Made by a program: the position numbers and the translations under genes
The notes under the pieces: generated by a model
Told to the model about the DNA's origin: nothing
The model's database searches: none
The model's input: the letters and a program-made list of their open reading frames with translations, nothing else
Shown: positions 15,937-25,090 of the stretch, in pieces
Numbering within the stretch: the stretch's first letter is position 1
Layout: each line of letters opens with the position of its first letter
Origin: JAPLKX01 sp035530195
Lineage (GTDB): Bacteria; Hydrogenedentota; Hydrogenedentia; Hydrogenedentales; SLHB01
NCBI GenBank assembly: GCA_035530195.1
Contig: DATKVG010000138.1
Location: forward strand, 1 to 46,196
Reading direction: 5' to 3'
Length of the DNA: 46,196 nt

Positions 15937-17889
15937 ATGCCGGTTTCCACAAGAAGGCGGATTAAAGACCTCGAACCTGAAGACCTTGCCATTTTGTCCT
16001 ACTTTTCTGACGAAAAAACAAAGGGCACTTTTGACGTGTTGCAGTTTCAGGCGTGTTATCCCTTCTCCACTTATCTCTTTAGTCCACAAGAATTGGAATC
16101 CCGGCTACAACAACTCGCTGAACAGGGTTTTCTGTCAGCCGAAATTCAAGGGGAAAGAACCGTATACTCGCCCGGCACGCGATTAGACCGAACTGCGGTA
16201 GTCGAGGCGGGACACGTTAGCCCCCTTATACAGCAATCCGATGTGGCAATCATGCAGAAGATCCCATTCTCAGCCTTCACTCAACTCGCCACTGTTTCGT
16301 ACGATCCATGTCTAGAAGCATTCAAGCGCAGTCTGCGAGTCGCTGATAACCCGAAGTGGTGGGATACCCTGTGTGATCTGTCGCGAATGTTCATGGACGC
16401 GGCTTCGCCTGGTCAGCCAATTTCGAAACTTATAGCCGTACTTTCCCATCAGATGGGGCAACAGATCGCCTGGGAGAACAAGTCGGGCCAGGATGAAATC
16501 GATGAGTTATGGCGACAGCAGGCAAAAGTCTCCGTCATGTTCACGGTGGACCAAGTGACGCCGTGGAAAGACATCCACCTTAGAGTCTTCTTTGTCCGTG
16601 CCGCCGAACTCGATATCACAGCTCGGGATCAGATCGAGCGGGAGGCACTTGACGCTCTTCTGGAAGACGCAACTCTCGAAAGTCTAATCATGCCGGTAGG
16701 CGAAATGGGGCAGACTGCTGCCGACACACTCCTATCCGTAAAGGGCGTCGTTTTGGGCTTAAAAGACGTAAAGCAAATCGCGATTGCTGGACGTCCTCGG
16801 GAAAAGTTCAGAGAGGTCCTACGGCAACGGCTGGACATTCGTCTTCTGTCGCCGTACCAAACTCATGGGTCAGTTCCCGAATCAATGTTCTACGGCCGCA
16901 AGCAAGAACTGCGTATCATATTGAGTCATCCTGAGACAAACTTCGCTATCTACGGAGGAAGAAAAAGCGGAAAGAGTTCGCTACTCAAGCAGTTGCAGCG
17001 CGTATGGAAAGGGAAAAGGCCTGTAGTCTTCGTCGATTGTGAATTGGGTATCGAATCGGAATCCGCCTTCTGTAAAGCCATTTGTGCTGAACTCGGCGTT
17101 ACGGCAGTGGAGCGACTCGATCTGCTCTGTTCTCCCTCTGTCGTTACGCCTCCATGCAGTGTGATTCTCGTTGATGAAATCGATCCTCTGCTTAAGAAGG
17201 AGGATCCGCTTCGTTTTCTTGCGGCCTTACGGAAGCTGCACGCGGAACGAGATATCCAGTGCATCCTAGCGGGTTGGGAGCGCTTACACGAAATATCAAA
17301 GGACATCCGCGGCCCCATGTTCAATCTAGCGGACGCCATTTGTCTGGGGCCGTTCACAGAAAACGAGGCCCTAGATCTTGCGCGGAGTCCCATGGTCAAT
17401 CTCGGTGTGAAGTTTGAGGATGGGGACAGTACAGTCAAGCAACTTATCAACTACGCGGGTCGGTTTCCCTATCTTATTCAAGTAATGTGTAGTGGTCTTA
17501 TTGAACGCCTCAGCGAGACGAAAGGTCGTCGTGTGACGCGTGTTCTTCTTGAAGACGTTTTCTGGAAAGAGATCCGGAAAGAGATCCAAGATCTATTCAA
17601 TTATACTCTAAATAGCGTTCAGAAACTGATCGTTTGCTCTGCGCTGCTTGTAAAGCAAATGCCCCTGCGGGCCATAGTTGACAGAGTTCAGAGAGATTAC
17701 CCAACGTTGACGTTGGAGAGCATCCAAGAGGCGCTAGACTTGCTAGTAGTCCTGTTCCTGCTAAAAGACGATACCATGGGTGGGTACGAGTGGGCCTATG
17801 ATCGGTTTCCCGAAGTACTTAAGAGAAGTATAGATCCGGAGCTAGCCATAGCCCAAGCTAAAAAAGAGATCGAAAGGGAAGGGAGGTGA
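15937..17889 (+). CDS. STAND/AAA-type P-loop ATPase with N-terminal winged-helix-like region
   Basis: A 650-residue cytoplasmic protein. Residues 10-85 look like a winged-helix domain (QELESRLQQLAEQGFLSAEI). Residues 110-310 form an alpha/beta region I do not recognise, ending in LSPYQTHGSVPESMFYGRKQEL. That end resembles the entry to the NTPase in many bacterial STAND-like conflict proteins. The P-loop is GGRKSGKSS at 340-348, Walker B is VILVDEID at 409-416, and LAGWERL follows as a sensor-like strand. The LGPFTENEAL and AGRFPYLIQVMC motifs are typical of the AAA_35-like STAND clade. A helical or winged C-terminal region follows to residue 650. The gene overlaps the next by 4 nt (GTGA), implying translational coupling. 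Such ATPases usually act as ligand-triggered switches; the ligand and output are unknown. Confidence 0.8.
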   Translation: MPVSTRRRIKDLEPEDLAILSYFSDEKTKGTFDVLQFQACYPFSTYLFSPQELESRLQQLAEQGFLSAEIQGERTVYSPGTRLDRTAVVEAGHVSPLIQQSDVAIMQKIPFSAFTQLATVSYDPCLEAFKRSLRVADNPKWWDTLCDLSRMFMDAASPGQPISKLIAVLSHQMGQQIAWENKSGQDEIDELWRQQAKVSVMFTVDQVTPWKDIHLRVFFVRAAELDITARDQIEREALDALLEDATLESLIMPVGEMGQTAADTLLSVKGVVLGLKDVKQIAIAGRPREKFREVLRQRLDIRLLSPYQTHGSVPESMFYGRKQELRIILSHPETNFAIYGGRKSGKSSLLKQLQRVWKGKRPVVFVDCELGIESESAFCKAICAELGVTAVERLDLLCSPSVVTPPCSVILVDEIDPLLKKEDPLRFLAALRKLHAERDIQCILAGWERLHEISKDIRGPMFNLADAICLGPFTENEALDLARSPMVNLGVKFEDGDSTVKQLINYAGRFPYLIQVMCSGLIERLSETKGRRVTRVLLEDVFWKEIRKEIQDLFNYTLNSVQKLIVCSALLVKQMPLRAIVDRVQRDYPTLTLESIQEALDLLVVLFLLKDDTMGGYEWAYDRFPEVLKRSIDPELAIAQAKKEIEREGR

Positions 17890-18623
17890 GGCCATTCTTG
17901 CGGCGAACGGCCGGCAAAGACAAACGGAAGGCCATTCTGGGAGCCCGTACCCCGTTCACCGGCCTTTCCAGTGAGACCATTCGGCTACGTGAGGAACGAA
18001 GAAAACGCGTACTGCGGTGGTTTTGCTTATTAGTTGTCTTGCTTTTGTTATCATGGGCGGCTCTCTCGCAATTACTTCCCCTTATTTCTCATACGCATGA
18101 AATATGTATCTCGCCTGATACGATGCCCGCTGCCGACATTTGCATAAGCTTTCCTACTGTGGTCTGGCCAGGTCTCAACTTTGAGGTGGCTATCTACGCT
18201 ATTCGCAAGGATTCCAAGCTCAAGAAGCTTAACGTGGAGGTGCTTGAGCCAAGTTTTAGTCTTGTGGCCAAGAACACACCATGGCACCACGTATTCAATT
18301 TTGAGCAGGGCAATAGGGAGGACTGGTTGCTGAGTCTAATGATGAACCCTGGGAGGCACGCTGCGATGTCCGAGGCCTTACTCACTGTCAAGCTGAGCGA
18401 TGAAAACGGAAATCTAATCGAATCGACGCAAGTTCAAATTCATCAATGGCCATTCTTCCTTGTATTGAAAACCGTCGTTACCATCGTCGGTGCCGTCATT
18501 CTATTCTTGATAGGGTATTTGGCTAACTGGGCGCTTACCAAGTTGATAGTGGTACTGGACAAAACTGTTGTATCTGCAGATCAAGATGCCACGGAGACAG
18601 ACAGCAATGGCAGACTTCATTAA
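17886..18623 (+). CDS. Two-transmembrane protein with external beta-rich domain
   Basis: I do not recognise this 245-residue protein. A basic N-terminus of about 40 residues should face the cytoplasm. Helix 1 spans about residues 42-68 and helix 2 about 189-225. The 120 residues between them are beta-rich (FEVAIYAIRKDSKLKKLNVEVL, ALLTVKLSDENG) and probably fold as an Ig-like sandwich on the outside. The short tail returns inside. Translation starts from a GTG inside the previous gene's end and stops 17 nt inside the next gene. Sandwiched between two ATPases, it may be the membrane anchor or the effector of the module. A membrane-disrupting or signal-transducing role would be inference only. 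Confidence 0.7.
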   Translation: MRPFLRRTAGKDKRKAILGARTPFTGLSSETIRLREERRKRVLRWFCLLVVLLLLSWAALSQLLPLISHTHEICISPDTMPAADICISFPTVVWPGLNFEVAIYAIRKDSKLKKLNVEVLEPSFSLVAKNTPWHHVFNFEQGNREDWLLSLMMNPGRHAAMSEALLTVKLSDENGNLIESTQVQIHQWPFFLVLKTVVTIVGAVILFLIGYLANWALTKLIVVLDKTVVSADQDATETDSNGRLH

Positions 18624-20052
18624 TCCCTTTTGGTGTAGTGGACCCGTGTATGCGAAAGAGCACAAAAGCTGTGTGTGGCGTAAGGGCGTCATTGAAAAGA
18701 TAACGAGATATCTCAAGGAGGGAAAATATGTCCAGCTCATCGGACCTCATCAGTCAGGACGAACCACACTAGCAATTCAGCTTTGTGAGCATCTTGGGGG
18801 AAAACGTGAACTGGCTCTGATGCCGGTCTTGATCAGTTGCGGCGGTCTGCCCAGTGAGAATCAGGAAGCATTTGCCGCCACACTGGCTGAACGTCTCCAG
18901 GAAGTCGCGGACGCATTCTTGACTGCACGACACGCAAAAAATGTGAACACTCGACTGCAGGATCCAGTGAGAAAGGATCTATACGACCTCTACAAGGCGC
19001 TTCGGGATGTGGGAAGCGAAGTTGTGCGACCCCGTGCTTTTGTGTTGGTCATTGACGAGTTGGAGACGTTGTCGGACACAACAGTGTGTGATGTGCTGTC
19101 ATTTTTTCGGGGACTCTTTGAGAATTATGCGGCTGAGAGAGACGTAGCCCCATACCGGGTGGTCATCCTGCCTACACGTGACATGCAACGGTGGGATCTC
19201 AAAGGACGTTCGCCATTCAACATTGCCGAGGCCCTTTCCTTGGAGCGGTTCTCCAAGGACGAATTCGAGACGTTTTTTGACGATGATCACGTAGGCGGGA
19301 TGCCGGACAAAGTGCCTTCCTTCAGTGGAGAAGCCCGAGCCGTGATCTTTCGTGAAAGTGGCGGAAACCCCTATTTCGTCCAACGCATTTGCCACGCCAT
19401 GGTGGAGAGGGCGAAGGACCTGCACCGAAGAGACGACCTGTCCGCAAAAGACGCGTTGTACGCGTGTATAGTCCTTTTTGAGCACGGCGACGAAAAAATG
19501 AAGCGATTAAATCACGACATTCTTTCAGACTCGGAAGAATGGTCCTTATGCGAAAAACTGGTAAGTGGTCTGCAAGTGGCTTACCGCGGAGTACAGACTG
19601 AGGTGGATCGGTTGGCGGAGTTGGGAGTTGTCTACGACAAGGAGGGATTCTGCGATATACCAATAGGTTTATATCGGCGACGTCTGATCAACCGATGCTA
19701 CAATGAGCGCTACCCCGGACTGGACTTCTTTTTTGACGACCAGGAACGGCTGTTATTGTCCTATTCCCCAACTCAAGCGGCGGTGCTGAATGCATCCGTC
19801 TCGCGCGTGATCGAGGAAAACTTAGCCTCAATTGAAGCAGCTTCAGAACCGGGTGAACGGGAAAAGAAGATACTGGCTATAGTTGAAGCGCTCGCGAAAG
19901 ACGGTACCCTTGAGATAGATTTGAAGGAAGTAAACGCCTTCCTTGAGTACTATGGCAAGGATCCTTTGCCCAACATTGACGAGTTGTTGCGGCTCATAGC
20001 GAAATGGTTCAACATTGTGATTGACCGTAAGAAATCGTTGTTGCTCCCGTGA
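18607..20052 (+). CDS. AAA_35-like ATPase with arginine in place of the Walker A lysine
   Basis: A 481-residue protein read from the ATG at 18607, with CGGAGA 9 nt upstream inside the previous gene. The N-terminal segment leads into GPHQSGRTT (46-54), a P-loop whose invariant lysine is R52. Walker B is FVLVIDELE at about 145-152, and LPTRD follows as a sensor-like strand. The SGGNPYFVQRIC motif near 251-261 and the winged or helical region after it match the AAA_35-like clade also seen in the second gene of this operon. The C-terminal 110 residues are helical and unrecognised. Lysine-to-arginine at this position usually weakens or abolishes ATP hydrolysis, so the protein may bind nucleotide and work as a partner of the intact ATPase. 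It is the last gene of the operon. Confidence 0.78.
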   Translation: MADFINPFWCSGPVYAKEHKSCVWRKGVIEKITRYLKEGKYVQLIGPHQSGRTTLAIQLCEHLGGKRELALMPVLISCGGLPSENQEAFAATLAERLQEVADAFLTARHAKNVNTRLQDPVRKDLYDLYKALRDVGSEVVRPRAFVLVIDELETLSDTTVCDVLSFFRGLFENYAAERDVAPYRVVILPTRDMQRWDLKGRSPFNIAEALSLERFSKDEFETFFDDDHVGGMPDKVPSFSGEARAVIFRESGGNPYFVQRICHAMVERAKDLHRRDDLSAKDALYACIVLFEHGDEKMKRLNHDILSDSEEWSLCEKLVSGLQVAYRGVQTEVDRLAELGVVYDKEGFCDIPIGLYRRRLINRCYNERYPGLDFFFDDQERLLLSYSPTQAAVLNASVSRVIEENLASIEAASEPGEREKKILAIVEALAKDGTLEIDLKEVNAFLEYYGKDPLPNIDELLRLIAKWFNIVIDRKKSLLLP

Positions 20053-20069
20053 AAAAGGGAGTTGAGCGC

Positions 20070-20087
20070 GCGAAATGCCTTTTTCGC
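20070..20087 (+). other. Stem-loop after the operon, possible weak terminator
   Basis: GCGAAA and TTTCGC form a perfect 6-bp stem with a 6-nt loop. A CTCCC/GGGAG stem at 20044-20061 overlaps the stop codon just before it. Neither is followed by a clear T-run, so termination activity is uncertain. Confidence 0.3.
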
Positions 20088-20229
20088 TATGCCATCGCTG
20101 CCTGGACCGGTGGAAACCCGATCCGGAGAGATGACTTTGCCTTTCCTTCCCAGCGACTAATTGCACAGACAGTATTCAATGGGGCAGACTCTGTGTGCGG
20201 TTAGGGTGCCTGCTTGGAGAAAACTGTCC

Positions 20230-22878
20230 GTGAAACAGATGAGATGTCTTTGGACGCGACTCCCAACTCGTGTGGTTTTATTCGCCTGCTTATTCACCCA
20301 GGCGGCCTTTGGCCTCAATGCCGAGGTCAAGGCATACAACGGCTCGCCGATGATCCATGTGGACGGCAAACCGATCAGCCCGTTGATGTTTTTTGGGTGG
20401 GAGTCGGGGTTGGTGCAACCTACCGATGTGTCGCTGACTACGGAGTGGCAGGAGTTTTCGATCACGGTGGTCGCACTCGAGGATACAGAGGGAGCGAGCG
20501 GCATTCATTTCCGCATGGGCGGCGAGGGGCCGGGGACGGTGTGGGTGGACAACATCCGGGTGTATCCCGGGGAAAGGACGGCTGAACCGGGGGCGAATTG
20601 GGCGCGGGGCGGGGATTTTGAGGGCACGCGTGAAGATGTTGAGCGGGACTGGCATTTGTTCACGGCGGAACAGGCGCAGGCAACGTGGACACTGGATACG
20701 GAGACGAAAGTCAGCGGCGGGCAGAGCCTGCGCACGGAGATTTCGTCGGCGGGGACGGATCACATGCATGTGCACTGGTATCAGACCGGCTATTCCGTGA
20801 AGGCCATGCAGAAGTACACGTATTCGATCTGGATGAAGGCGGACAAGCCGCGCACGGTCGACTTCATGGTGCTGCACATCAACGACCCGTGGACGATCTA
20901 TCCGGCGGAGACCGCTGCCGGGTCGCCGTACGTCCAGCAGGTGCGGCTGGCGCGGGACGCGGGGGTTCACATTTTCAGCTTTGGCATGCCGATGCCGTGG
21001 CCGGCGCCGGGCAACGAGCCCGATTTCGGCGAGGTGGACAGGACTATCGAGACTACGCTGCGCGAGGACCCGCGGGCGCTGCTCCTGCCGCGGTTTAACA
21101 TGCCGCCGCCGGCGTGGTGGCTCGAGGAACATCCCGACGACCGGATGTTGTTTGACGACGGCGTGACGGTGTCGGTGTCGATGGCTTCGGAGGCGTGGCG
21201 GGCGGAGATGCAGACGCACCTGCGGGCGCTCGTGCGGCATTGCGAGGCGAAGTACGGCGAGCATATGCTGGGTTATCATCCCTGCGGGCAACATACCGGC
21301 GAATGGTTTTACGAGCGGTCGTGGGAGCCGCGGCTGTCGGATTTTTCGCCAGCGATGAACGCCGGGTTCAGAAAATGGGTGGAGGCGAAGTACGGCACGA
21401 TCGAGGCGCTGCGCACCGCTTGGAACAACCCCGACATCACCTTCGAATCTGTTCAAGTTCCGACCGCCGACCAGCAGCACGGAAGCACGCTGGGCCTTTT
21501 CCGTGACCCCGCTTCCGAGTGGGGCGTCATCGACTACTTCCACTACAAACAGATTGCCATGGAAGAGCCGCTCGAGATGATGGCGCGCGTCATCAAAGAG
21601 GAGACCCGCGGGAAAAAACTGGCCTGCTTTTTCTATGGCTACCTGTTCGACATGCACGGAATCCCGATGGGGCCGCAACACAGCGGCCACCTCGCCATGG
21701 CCCGGCTGCTCGAATGCCCGGACGTGGATATCGTGTGCTCGCCAATCTCGTATTTGGACCGGGAACTGGGCGGCGGGGGCATGTTTATGAGCGCGGTCGA
21801 CAGCGTCCGCGGCCATGGCAAGCTGTGGCTGAATGAAGACGATACGCGCACGTACCTGACGCCGCCCACGTCGGGGTTCGGCAGAGTGGACACACCCCAG
21901 GGGACATTGTGGGTGCACCAGCGCAACTTCGCGCAGATCTGGCCGCGGCGTCTGGCGACGTGGTACATGGATCTCGGCGGAACCGGGTGGCTCAATGGGA
22001 AAGACCTGTGGGACAACATCGGCCGGCTCCAGCAGTTCTACCAGGCGCACCTCGATGAGCCGGCGCGCTGGGCGCCGGAGGTTGCGCTCATCGTGGACGA
22101 GGACAGCCCGAAGTACGCGGCCAGCACGATCCAGTTGGGTTGCCCGCTGGTATACGAAATGCGCAGCCAGTATTTCAGGATGGGCGCGCCGTTCGGCATC
22201 TACCTGCTCAGCGATCTGGTGGCGGGTAATGTTCCGCCGGCGAAGGTATATTTCTTCGCCAACTGTTACAGGCTTGACGCCCGGCAGCGGGAGGCCGTGT
22301 TGCTGGCCACCCGTGGAAAGACTGCGGTGTGGTTCTACGGCGGGGGTTTCTTAAGCGACACGGCCAACGACGCCAACATGATCCAAATGACCGGCTTGCA
22401 TCTCCGGCGCGGCTCGCCGGAATCCGGAAAAGTGACGCCTGACCAGACAGCAGGGGGCCTTGCGGCCGGCCTTTGTGAGCCATTCAAAAACGACACCCGG
22501 CTTGACCCTTTGTGGGTGGTTGACGATCCCACGGCCACTGTTATGGCGCGCTATCCCTCAGGCGCGCCCGCTATCGCCTCAAAACAGACTGAAAAAGGCC
22601 TGCGTGTCTACATCGGCGCGCTCCACTGCCCCGCCAAACTCCTGCGCAACATCCTGGCCATGTCCGGCGTCCACGTTTACAGTGACAGCGACGACGTCTT
22701 GCTGACCGATGGCCGGTTTCTTAGCCTCACTGCGACCAGCGCGGGCCCAAGAACCCTAAGCCTCCCTCAACCATCCACGCTCGTCGACGTCCTCGATACC
22801 GAACGCGTGTTTCGGAATGTGAAACAACTCGACCTCGACCTCACACTCGGGGAAACCCGAATGTTCCTTGTGCAGTAG
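20230..22878 (+). CDS. Secreted GH42-like glycoside hydrolase with N-terminal carbohydrate-binding module
   Basis: Predicted to hydrolyse beta-galactosidic or related links outside the cytoplasm. I prefer the GTG at 20230, which follows TTGGAGAAAA and opens a signal peptide ending in TQAAFG; earlier in-frame starts would bury the signal. A sandwich module at about residues 70-230 looks like a CBM4/9-type domain (VSGGQSLRTEIS, WMKADKPRTV). The TIM barrel follows, with the probable acid/base E358 (GQHTGEWFYE) and probable nucleophile E536 (LWLNEDDTRT). The motif DPASEWGVIDYFHY also fits clan GH-A GH42. A trimerisation-like fold (YFFANCYRLD) and a small beta domain end the protein. At about 880 residues it is longer than cytoplasmic GH42 enzymes because of the extra module. 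It starts 177 nt after the ATPase operon and is probably transcribed separately. Confidence 0.75.
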   Translation: MKQMRCLWTRLPTRVVLFACLFTQAAFGLNAEVKAYNGSPMIHVDGKPISPLMFFGWESGLVQPTDVSLTTEWQEFSITVVALEDTEGASGIHFRMGGEGPGTVWVDNIRVYPGERTAEPGANWARGGDFEGTREDVERDWHLFTAEQAQATWTLDTETKVSGGQSLRTEISSAGTDHMHVHWYQTGYSVKAMQKYTYSIWMKADKPRTVDFMVLHINDPWTIYPAETAAGSPYVQQVRLARDAGVHIFSFGMPMPWPAPGNEPDFGEVDRTIETTLREDPRALLLPRFNMPPPAWWLEEHPDDRMLFDDGVTVSVSMASEAWRAEMQTHLRALVRHCEAKYGEHMLGYHPCGQHTGEWFYERSWEPRLSDFSPAMNAGFRKWVEAKYGTIEALRTAWNNPDITFESVQVPTADQQHGSTLGLFRDPASEWGVIDYFHYKQIAMEEPLEMMARVIKEETRGKKLACFFYGYLFDMHGIPMGPQHSGHLAMARLLECPDVDIVCSPISYLDRELGGGGMFMSAVDSVRGHGKLWLNEDDTRTYLTPPTSGFGRVDTPQGTLWVHQRNFAQIWPRRLATWYMDLGGTGWLNGKDLWDNIGRLQQFYQAHLDEPARWAPEVALIVDEDSPKYAASTIQLGCPLVYEMRSQYFRMGAPFGIYLLSDLVAGNVPPAKVYFFANCYRLDARQREAVLLATRGKTAVWFYGGGFLSDTANDANMIQMTGLHLRRGSPESGKVTPDQTAGGLAAGLCEPFKNDTRLDPLWVVDDPTATVMARYPSGAPAIASKQTEKGLRVYIGALHCPAKLLRNILAMSGVHVYSDSDDVLLTDGRFLSLTATSAGPRTLSLPQPSTLVDVLDTERVFRNVKQLDLDLTLGETRMFLVQ

Positions 22879-22933
22879 ATTGCGGCCTGACCAATAAAAA
22901 CGGGGCTTGTCATCAGGTGGCAAGGAAAAAGGA

Positions 22934-23010
22934 TGGTGGGCGCTGCAGGAATCGAACCTGCGACCCCTTGCGTGTAAAGCAAGTGCTCTAGCCAACTGAG
23001 CTAAGCGCCC
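22934..23010 (-). tRNA. tRNA-Val (anticodon TAC)
   Basis: On the minus strand the 77 nt from 23010 to 22934 fold as a standard cloverleaf. The acceptor stem is GGGCGCT/AGCGCCC. The D-loop contains AGTTGGC. The anticodon stem CTTGC/GCAAG holds the loop TTTACAC with anticodon TAC, and the T-arm is GCAGGTTCGATTCCTGC. CCA is encoded at the 3' end. It reads GUA codons and, with wobble modification, other GUN valine codons. Confidence 0.97.
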
Positions 23011-23022
23011 GGAATTCGACAA

Positions 23023-23052
23023 ACTATAGCATTCCAGCGCGGAATCGTGCAA
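23023..23052 (-). promoter_or_regulatory. Candidate promoter of tRNA-Val
   Basis: On the minus strand TTGCAC (23052-23047) and TATAGT (23028-23023) are separated by 18 bases. The mature tRNA begins 12 bases after the -10 box, a typical distance for a short tRNA leader. Confidence 0.6.
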
Positions 23053-23107
23053 ACCGTGTGCGGGCCGATGAGGGTGCAGGGTCGAGTGCGAAAGGGTCCT
23101 CGCATGA

Positions 23108-24943
23108 TCAGCCGGCGGCTTTTTCTTTTTCCCTCTTTTGTTCGGCAAGCCAGGCGGCTTTCCCGTTGTGGGGGACGAGGGGCGGCGATGGGCGTTGCAG
23201 CCATCGCCGCGCTGCTTCATCGAGCTTTTGGCGGATGGGGTATCCGTCAACAAGCATCTCGCGCAAGTAGCTTTCATCGACGTCGCGTTGGGAGAGTGTG
23301 CGGTAGTAAGCCTGGCGACGGTAGGCTTCGGCCATGGGCACTACGTGGCCGCCGGGGACGGGTGTGGGGCTTTCGGGTGCGGTTGCGGCTTCGGGTGTGC
23401 CGGGCGCGGCTCCCCACCGGAGTTCCGGGGGGTGGTTGGGATCGAAGGAGAGGTCGTAGAGTCGTTTTTCGATGTCGAGCAGGGAGAGCGTGACTTGATC
23501 GCCCTTGGAGTTGGTGTAGCGGAACAAGGTTTCGGCAAAGACTTTTCGTTTTTCCCGGAGCAGAGCAGCGGCGAGATCGGATTCGGTCCAGACGGCGTGT
23601 TTGTTGATGGGATCGAGCCGGAATATTTCGGGCATGAGGTCAAACCACTGGAGTGAACCGTTGAGGCTGTCGATGAGGTTGAAGTAGACACAGCGCAGGC
23701 CCACGTCGAACAGGGCGGTGGATTGGTCGCCCCAGCGGCCGCCGGCGTTGAAGATGTTTTCCATACCGCGGCGTTCGGGATAGACAACGGGCCCGTTCTC
23801 GAGGACGTCGCGCCATGCGTTTTGAACCATCTGTTCGCGTTGCTGGAGGAGATCGAGCATTTTTTCTGTGAAAGCGCAGAGGTCTTGGGCGGGCGTGATG
23901 GTGTTTGCGGTGCGGAGGCGCAGGCTGACAAACTTGTGGAAGCCGTCAAGCGCATAGCCCTGCTCGTGGATGGCGTGTGTTTCGATCAGTTCCTGCATTT
24001 TTTCGTACTGCTCGGTTGAGAACCCGAACTCGGCCATTTCTTCGTTTGTCCTGCGCCGGACGTGGAGCACGTTGCCATCGTCGTCGGTTTCTGCGATGGG
24101 AAACCGGTGGATAAGGAATCCGCGGTAACAGCCGGTGTATTTGTCGGCTTGTTTTGGAATGATTCCAGTGACGGCGTTGAACCCATTGTGTGTGTAGACG
24201 TCGCGGGATGATGCAGTGGTGGCGTCGAGGAACAGGGGCTCGCCGTACTTGGTGATGTGGGCGAGGATCAGGACATGTCCGTCGAGGTAGAACAGGCATC
24301 CGGGGGTCAGGTAGCGGCGGTCGATGGCCACGGGGACGGTGTCGGAGAGGACCTTGGACTCGCAAAAGGGTTCGACGCGGAAATTTCCGGTGTTGAGGCC
24401 GGTGACGGCGTCGGTGAAGAAGGCGTAGGCATCGGCGTAGTTGAATGCATTCATAGCGCCGACGGGAATAGTTCTGGGTGCGGTGCGGAGGTCGGTGCCG
24501 TCGCAGGATCGGACGTGATTAACCATCCATGGGAGGCCGCGCCGGTATGCGTAGTATGCGGTGAGCGCGACGGTGAGCTTGCCGCAGTCGATCACGCTAT
24601 GCATGGCGCGGATGATAGGGAGGCTGAGCTGGGGATTGACGGGCTCGCCGCTGAACGCGGGGTCGAGCAGGAGGTTCATTTCGGGGTCGGTAAGAATTCC
24701 CTCGATTTTGGCGAGCCGTTGCTTGAGCGAGCCGTTGGCTTTGACGAGGTAGATGTTTTCGATCCATTTTGCGAAATGGCCGACTTCGGGCTTGTTCCAC
24801 TGGCGGTACAGCGGCCATGCGCCACGGTTTGATTTGATTGAAGGGGGGTTTGGATCTTGGGCGCGTGCTGCGCCCGCCGTTGCAAGCAGGAATAGAACAG
24901 TTAATGCGGTAATCCATTGCCTCGACAGATGGTGCAATCTCAT
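23108..24943 (-). CDS. Secreted protein of unknown function with a possible Cys-His-Asp triad
   Basis: A 611-residue exported protein with a signal peptide ending in ARAQD. I do not recognise the family. The block at residues 115-140 (VIDCGKLTVALTAYYAYRRGLP) places C120 at the start of a long helix. It is followed by H223 in YLDGHVLILAHI and D240 in EPLFLDATT. Cys at a helix start, then His on a strand, then Asp on a strand is the order used by transglutaminase-like and papain-like cysteine enzymes, so a peptidase or cross-linking role is possible. The second half is helical and ends in a proline-rich linker and a charged basic tail. It is the last gene of the minus-strand block but lies 147 nt from its neighbour, which suggests its own promoter. 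Confidence 0.65.
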   Translation of the reverse strand: MRLHHLSRQWITALTVLFLLATAGAARAQDPNPPSIKSNRGAWPLYRQWNKPEVGHFAKWIENIYLVKANGSLKQRLAKIEGILTDPEMNLLLDPAFSGEPVNPQLSLPIIRAMHSVIDCGKLTVALTAYYAYRRGLPWMVNHVRSCDGTDLRTAPRTIPVGAMNAFNYADAYAFFTDAVTGLNTGNFRVEPFCESKVLSDTVPVAIDRRYLTPGCLFYLDGHVLILAHITKYGEPLFLDATTASSRDVYTHNGFNAVTGIIPKQADKYTGCYRGFLIHRFPIAETDDDGNVLHVRRRTNEEMAEFGFSTEQYEKMQELIETHAIHEQGYALDGFHKFVSLRLRTANTITPAQDLCAFTEKMLDLLQQREQMVQNAWRDVLENGPVVYPERRGMENIFNAGGRWGDQSTALFDVGLRCVYFNLIDSLNGSLQWFDLMPEIFRLDPINKHAVWTESDLAAALLREKRKVFAETLFRYTNSKGDQVTLSLLDIEKRLYDLSFDPNHPPELRWGAAPGTPEAATAPESPTPVPGGHVVPMAEAYRRQAYYRTLSQRDVDESYLREMLVDGYPIRQKLDEAARRWLQRPSPPLVPHNGKAAWLAEQKREKEKAAG

Positions 24944-25090
24944 TCAGCGCTCCCTCGTTTTGAGAATGCGGTACTTCCAGGCTGGGTATAGTACCATTGC
25001 CTGTGGGGTATGTCATCCCGCTTTGGGCTCGACGGCGGCATCAGCGTATACGCACGAAGGGCGGTCTAAATTTCCGGAGAATAGGGCAGC

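Noticed and set aside
20290..22050. 586-codon frame antisense to the GH42-like gene
   Set aside because: Arg/His/Pro-rich shadow of a high-GC gene, with no start signal.
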